Below, one piece after another: positions 62,755 through 64,000 of a stretch of 64,000 nucleotides of DNA (within the stretch, counting starts at the first letter, position 1; each line of letters begins with the position of its first letter). Where the stretch lies: the NCBI RefSeq assembly GCF_014297595.2, contig NZ_CP060414.2, positions 2,294,001 through 2,358,000 of the forward strand, given 5' to 3'. The notes beneath the pieces were generated by a model. It ran no database searches. It saw nothing but the letters and a program-made list of their open reading frames with translations, and had not been told where the DNA came from. The DNA comes from Neisseria musculi. GTDB lineage: Bacteria > Pseudomonadota > Gammaproteobacteria > Burkholderiales > Neisseriaceae. The translations under genes and the position numbers were made by a program.

Positions 62755-63384
62755 ATGGGCAAAAACCGCAACACAAATACAGCATCGGGGCTGGTTTGCA
62801 GGATTGCCGCCGCCGACTGGGCGCAAAACTATCGGGAAGAGCAGCTTGACCCGGCCGATCTCGGCCGCCTGACCCGCAACCCCGCTTTAGCCCGGCGTTT
62901 GGACTGGCAGGTGAGTCGGGCGCTCAAACAAACCGCAAGCGGCTTTTGCCTGTCGTTATCCCACAGCAACGGCCATGCCGCCCTGCTCGCAGGCCATACT
63001 CAGGGCACATCGGCAGGTGTCGATATCGAATATCTCCGCCTGAGGGATTTCAACCGTTTGGCAAAATGGGTGTTCAGCCCGGAAGAATGCCTGTGGTGGC
63101 AGCAAAGCCCCGATCCGCAGATTGATTTTTATCGGTTGTGGACCATCAAAGAAGCCCTGCTCAAGGCCGGCCGTCTGAATTTTCCTGCCGACATGAAAAA
63201 AGTCGGCTTGGATTGCAGCCCGCAAAACCCCAAAAAAATCAGAACAGCGCAGCCCGGGCAAACTTGGTATGGACAAACCGTCAAAATAAACAACTGCATC
63301 GCCAGCTGTGTTTGGCAGCAGGAACCAACTTTGCACTGGCAGCCCTTGGGGCAATTGCAAACCTGTGAAATACAGATGATTTGA
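62755..63384 (+). CDS. 4'-phosphopantetheinyl transferase
   Basis: The 209-residue Sfp/AcpT-type enzyme has SGFCLSLSHSNGHAALL, the magnesium motif SAGVDIEYLRLRDFNRLAKW, and FYRLWTIKEALLKAGRLNFP (W..KEA..K). It transfers phosphopantetheine from coenzyme A to carrier-protein serines, activating the two ACPs at 47127 and 47396. A dedicated transferase is a regular part of aryl-polyene clusters. Last gene of the cluster. Confidence 0.92.
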   Translation: MGKNRNTNTASGLVCRIAAADWAQNYREEQLDPADLGRLTRNPALARRLDWQVSRALKQTASGFCLSLSHSNGHAALLAGHTQGTSAGVDIEYLRLRDFNRLAKWVFSPEECLWWQQSPDPQIDFYRLWTIKEALLKAGRLNFPADMKKVGLDCSPQNPKKIRTAQPGQTWYGQTVKINNCIASCVWQQEPTLHWQPLGQLQTCEIQMI

Positions 63385-63570
63385 ACAACACAGCTCCCAT
63401 CCGAACAAGCCGTTTTCAGACGGCCGCATTTTTCAGACGGCCGTTTCCGCCCGGCCCATGCAGCCAATCCGCCGAAGGCAGGCAAGGCGGCGATTCTCAG
63501 ATAGCGCAAGTGTTGCAAGGTGTACCAATGCGTTATGGCTTATTCAAGAGAGCCGAGGCTATATACCGGC
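63385..63570. other. Gap after the pigment cluster
   Basis: Two inward uptake sequences at 63416-63444 may help terminate the cluster transcript. No gene is seen from here to the window end. Confidence 0.5.
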
Positions 63571-63731
63571 TATAGAGCGAACTTGCTGCATTTCCGTTAC
63601 GGCGGTGTTGCGGCTTAACTCAAAGAGAGCAATTTTGTAAGCCCCCAAGCGGCAGCGGAATCGGCTCCCTACTGCCATGCTGTTCACAGCCTGCTGCCCG
63701 GTGCCGGAAATAATAAAGCGGATTCACTATA
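63571..63731. repeat. Correia-like miniature element
   Basis: About 160 bp from TATAGAGCGAACTTGC to ATAAAGCGGATTCACTATA. The right end is the complement of TATAGTGAATCCGCTTTAT, matching the 8809 element. The interior (GGCAGCGGAATCGGCTCCCT) matches the copy near 18840. Confidence 0.5.
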
Positions 63732-63931
63732 GCGGTTTGGGTTTCTCAGGGCTCAGATTGTTAAACACCTGCATGACTGTTTTAGTATTGCGGCCGTCTG
63801 AAAGCGGTTTTTTCGGGTTGAGAGTGTTGTTTTTTGAGGGGGGTGTTGGATAAAGTGGGGGTGTGTTGAATAAAATATTCAAGTAAAACATTTTGTTGTA
63901 ATTTTTTTGTATTGATTTTTTGTATATTGTG

Positions 63932-63961
63932 TTGACGGTTGGAGTTGGGGTTGTGTATAGT
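63932..63961 (+). promoter_or_regulatory. Probable rRNA operon promoter
   Basis: TTGACG (63932-63937) and TATAGT (63956-63961), with an 18-base spacer. A very A/T-rich stretch at about 63875-63930 could be an UP element. Followed by a G/C discriminator and the boxA below. Confidence 0.6.
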
Positions 63962-63986
63962 TCGCTTTCTGCTCCGGTGTCGGAGC

Positions 63987-64000
63987 TGTTCTTTAACAAC
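63987..64000 (+). promoter_or_regulatory. boxA antitermination site of an rRNA leader (runs to the window edge)
   Basis: GCTGTTCTTTAACAAC closely matches the boxA consensus TGCTCTTTAACA, which recruits Nus factors in rrn leaders. The 16S gene would lie just outside the window. Confidence 0.65.

Overview
The window comes from a chromosome of the genus Neisseria or a close relative. The 12-base DNA uptake sequence AGGCCGTCTGAA (the 'AG' dialect) is scattered through nearly every intergenic gap, often as inverted pairs that form terminator hairpins. The housekeeping genes (mltA, lpxC, mnmE, pilT/pilU, dksA, dinG) are of betaproteobacterial, Neisseriaceae type. I cannot name the species. A perfect 16-bp parS site (31283-31298), mnmE, and what looks like an rRNA-operon promoter and boxA at the right edge suggest an origin-proximal region.

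Layout. (1) 1-3588: relic of a Mu-like prophage, with early genes on the minus strand butted against late head genes on the plus strand. (2) 3.9-16.9 kb: housekeeping genes (CYTH protein, hemJ, mltA, chaA-type antiporter, benE-type transporter, rsgA, dinG, gapA), interrupted by IS3 debris and an IS1016-type element. (3) 17.0-28.2 kb: an insertion-sequence accretion zone around lpxC, a filamentous-phage replication gene with a G9 tract, rnpB, a broken phnA and a second Mu relic. At 26.0-28.2 kb one dead IS is split by two later IS insertions. (4) 28.3-33.0 kb: etfB-etfA, pncA-waaC with parS between them, and trmO. (5) 33.0-38.8 kb: another IS, a third Mu relic, mnmE, and an IS inside an IS. (6) 39.5-45.2 kb: pilT-pilU, yggS, a small lipoprotein gene, proC, yggT and dksA.

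(7) 45.6-63.4 kb: an almost uninterrupted plus-strand cluster for a type II polyketide-like aryl-polyene pigment. It encodes a ketosynthase-like chain-length partner, two acyltransferases, two acyl carrier proteins, a membrane protein, an AMP-ligase fused to a dehydratase, a glycosyltransferase, a thioesterase, a LolA-like carrier, an MMPL exporter, a DUF3261-type lipoprotein, two ketosynthases, a hotdog dehydratase, a ketoreductase and a phosphopantetheinyl transferase. The expected flow is: ligase and carrier proteins load an aryl starter; ketosynthase, reductase and dehydratase cycles build the polyene; acyltransferases, glycosyltransferase, LolA and MMPL proteins assemble and export a lipid-linked product. 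A broken nitroreductase gene lies inside it. I see no aromatic amino-acid ammonia-lyase or methyltransferase. Two tandem duplications bounded by uptake sequences (150 bp at 48.8 kb and 191 bp at 51.9 kb) are unusual.

At least four IS1016-like (IS1595-family) lineages are present. Most copies keep their inverted repeats, and many keep their 7-8 bp target duplications, so the order of insertions can be read. Four nearly identical 720-bp copies look recently active.
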